64,000 nucleotides of DNA, from assembly GCA_910586895.1 (NCBI GenBank), contig CAJUIW010000001.1, positions 124,001 through 188,000 on the forward strand, read 5' to 3'. The DNA is from an uncultured Muribaculaceae bacterium. Its GTDB lineage: Bacteria; Bacteroidota; Bacteroidia; Bacteroidales; Muribaculaceae. Every line of letters starts with the position of its first letter. Within the stretch, counting starts at the first letter, position 1. A model generated the notes under the pieces. The model was given only the letters and a program-made list of their open reading frames with translations, was not told where the DNA came from and did not search any database. Positions 62,574 through 64,000 of the stretch are shown in pieces. A program made the translations under genes and the position numbers.

Positions 62574-63161
62574 TCACACAGTGTCAATTATTCGTTTTGC
62601 ACCAACATAATTTCTGGAGTAGTAACCTCCATCAGGAAACTTCTGATATACCACTCCACGCTTTGTGGATGCATGGATAAAAGTACAGCTTCCATCAGGG
62701 TTGACATCAACTACCATAGCCACATGTCCTACACGCCCTTTTCCACTACGGCGTGAGCTGAAGAACAGCAGATCGCCGGGAAGCCACTTCTTATGTGCCA
62801 CCTTGGTACCCTGAGTGAACTGGGCGCTTGAGGTGCGGTGAAGCTTGATACCCTGATTGCGGAAAATATAGCTTGTAAATCCGGAACAATCAAAACTCTT
62901 GGGCCCTGTGGCACCCCAAACATAGCGTGTGCCTAAGAATTTCGCTGCATACTCTTTAAGATTATCAGCTACAGATGAAACTGAATCATTGACATCATCT
63001 TCAGTTACGGTATCCTCTTCGATCTCAGCCTCGGTCTCGATGTCCGATTTAATGATCATGGGAATCTCAGGTTTGATATTTTCATTCTGACGAGCCTTTG
63101 CTCCGGTGGTTATTGTAAGTATTATTAATGATAAAGCAAGTACTGATAGTATTTTTTTCAT
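62574..63161 (-). CDS. NlpC/P60 (C40) cell-wall peptidase, second copy
   Basis: 195 residues with a signal peptide (to about AKA-R, residue 23) and an acidic linker (EAEIEEDTVTEDD). The catalytic domain matches that at 15613-16263 nearly segment by segment: FLGTRYVWGATGPKSFDCSG, FTSYIF, RTSSAQFTQG, PGDLLFFSSRRSGKGRVGH and a C-terminal KFPDGGYYSRNYVGAKRI. Catalytic Cys and His are present. It is a probable peptidoglycan stem-peptide hydrolase; two copies suggest distinct timing or substrate. Confidence 0.92.
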   Translation of the reverse strand: MKKILSVLALSLIILTITTGAKARQNENIKPEIPMIIKSDIETEAEIEEDTVTEDDVNDSVSSVADNLKEYAAKFLGTRYVWGATGPKSFDCSGFTSYIFRNQGIKLHRTSSAQFTQGTKVAHKKWLPGDLLFFSSRRSGKGRVGHVAMVVDVNPDGSCTFIHASTKRGVVYQKFPDGGYYSRNYVGAKRIIDTV

Positions 63162-63201
63162 ATTAAGATTATTCTTTGTCTGTGTTTTTCGATTTCGGCT
63201 G

Positions 63202-63209
63202 CAAAGTTA
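63202..63209 (-). promoter_or_regulatory. -7 promoter box of the second NlpC/P60 gene
   Basis: Minus-strand TAACTTTG followed by C. Leader of about 36 nt. Confidence 0.6.
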
Positions 63210-63289
63210 CGAATCAATTGTATATCAGGCAAATGCACAAAAGAGTACGCTCTACACATTAACTAAAAATAAAAAAAGATAAACACCGC

Positions 63290-63308
63290 GTTAACCTGAC
63301 CGGTTAAC
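63290..63308. repeat. Short inverted repeat in the gap before gluQ
   Basis: GTTAACC (63290-63296), spacer TGACC, GGTTAAC (63302-63308). Possible operator about 90 bp upstream of the peptidase promoter. The rest of the gap, 63210-63420, shows nothing else. Confidence 0.4.
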
Positions 63309-63420
63309 ACATCCGATAGGCCGTTTGAAATCTACAGTTCTAATTTAATGTAGTTTATACCAATATGCCTCTCAACCTCCCTTATACAACAATTAGTGCA
63401 TTTTAACTACAGCGTTCACA

Positions 63421-64000
63421 TTATATAATAATGCGCATATCTGATGAAATATTATTCCATTCGAATATATCTACCAATTCCGATGCTTTACAAGGGACTG
63501 CCTCCGGAATTATTCCTCCATAATAAGCCAGACGTCCTATTATCTCATCCGCAGTGCTGCTGTTTCTGACTTCAGACATGGATATGCCCTTGTCACGTTT
63601 TGACAACCGCACTCCGGATGGGTTGCACAGCAATGGCAGATGTGCAAATTCAGGTACGTCAAATCCCATCAACCGGTATAGATATTGCTGCTGGGCTGCT
63701 GACAGGAGCAGATCATTGCCGCGCACTACTTCAGTAATCCCCATAAGAGCATCATCAACCACTACCGCAAGCTGGTAAGCCCAGGCTCCGTCAGCGCGCC
63801 GAAGTACAAAATCACCACAATCGCGGCTAAGGTTATATGACTGAGGTCCATAAACTCTATCAGTAAATGAAATATCCCGGTCGGGCACATACAGACGTAT
63901 TGCCGAATGTTCATACGCCTGCATGTCAATCGACATTTCCGGCAAAGTGGCCGGGCGGCATTTCCCTCCATATATAATCCGCCCATCCGATTGATGCGGG
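63421..64000 (-). CDS. gluQ: Glutamyl-Q tRNA(Asp) synthetase, C-terminal part
   Basis: The frame is open to the right edge; the TTG at 63945 is only an internal codon. Reading back from the edge the protein has DGRIIYGGKCRP, matching the Y-x-G-x-C-R zinc-site region of GluQ-RS, then DCGDFVLRRADGAWAYQLAVVVDDALMGITEVVRGNDLL, a strongly conserved class I stretch, and RLSKRDKG, the KMSKS-type motif. The protein ends soon after, without an anticodon-binding domain, which separates it from GltX. It glutamylates queuosine-34 of tRNA-Asp. Confidence 0.9.
   Translation of the reverse strand, partial: PHQSDGRIIYGGKCRPATLPEMSIDMQAYEHSAIRLYVPDRDISFTDRVYGPQSYNLSRDCGDFVLRRADGAWAYQLAVVVDDALMGITEVVRGNDLLLSAAQQQYLYRLMGFDVPEFAHLPLLCNPSGVRLSKRDKGISMSEVRNSSTADEIIGRLAYYGGIIPEAVPCKASELVDIFEWNNISSDMRIII

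Noticed and set aside
1..64000. tRNA, rRNA, CRISPR array, prophage or intact transposase
   Set aside because: I looked for T-loop and repeat-spacer patterns and for transposase or integrase motifs and found none.

Overview
The window comes from a Bacteroidota genome, most likely order Bacteroidales and plausibly the gut family Muribaculaceae. The family is an inference and no marker in the window settles it. Support for Bacteroidales: repeated TAnnTTTG(C) -7 promoter boxes just upstream of start codons, near-absence of Shine-Dalgarno sequences, a Rho with a long disordered insert, DUF6377-type regulators, TonB-dependent outer-membrane proteins, a type IX secretion plug-like protein and a Porin_10-type porin. 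I found no tRNA, rRNA, CRISPR array, prophage or intact insertion sequence.

Layout. 0-5 kb: 3' part of an NDH-2 dehydrogenase, RNase P RNA, engB, a small protein, and a long RelA/SpoT protein whose hydrolase site looks dead, followed by a lipoprotein. 5-12 kb: VanW-family protein, uvrA, secreted alpha/beta hydrolase, dinB. 12-20 kb: rho with a long leader, CapA-like protein, NlpC/P60 hydrolase, prfC-rfbD, ung. 20-28 kb: C_GCAxxG_C_C protein, T9SS plug-like protein, DUF3109 protein, MATE transporter, OPT transporter, short SSB, PCMD-like protein, DUF3943 protein. 28-36 kb: Omp85-type barrel overlapping a phosphoethanolamine transferase, a lipoprotein, a solute-binding protein overlapping a porin, and a secreted C1 peptidase. 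36-41 kb: a chain of overlapping genes (a 59-residue membrane protein, dxs, trkA, trkH).

41-64 kb is more accessory. An SDR gene and two membrane-tethered regulators lead into a small sugar locus: a DUF6377 regulator diverges from a TonB-dependent receptor without SusD, followed by a GH36 alpha-galactosidase. Next is a six-gene run (49.85-54.96 kb) of unrecognised membrane proteins, three preceded by perfect AAGGAGG Shine-Dalgarno sequences, which is unusual for this phylum. Then come two outer-membrane beta-barrel receptors flanking a Crp/Fnr regulator, a small membrane protein and a PH-domain protein. At about 61.37 kb two convergent lipoprotein genes are joined tail to tail and both look truncated, as after a deletion. 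The window ends with a second NlpC/P60 paralogue and the 3' part of a glutamyl-Q tRNA(Asp) synthetase gene.

The two most testable new observations: (1) a 16-18 bp palindrome, CTCAACA-NN-TGTTGAG, centred 29.5 bp upstream of the -7 box both before the SDR gene (41.5 kb) and before the barrel gene directly downstream of the Crp/Fnr gene (58.1 kb), which is class II activator geometry; (2) the six-gene membrane cassette with strong Shine-Dalgarno sites. A nested 125-nt palindrome upstream of the Crp/Fnr gene and the deletion scar at 61.37 kb also merit a check.
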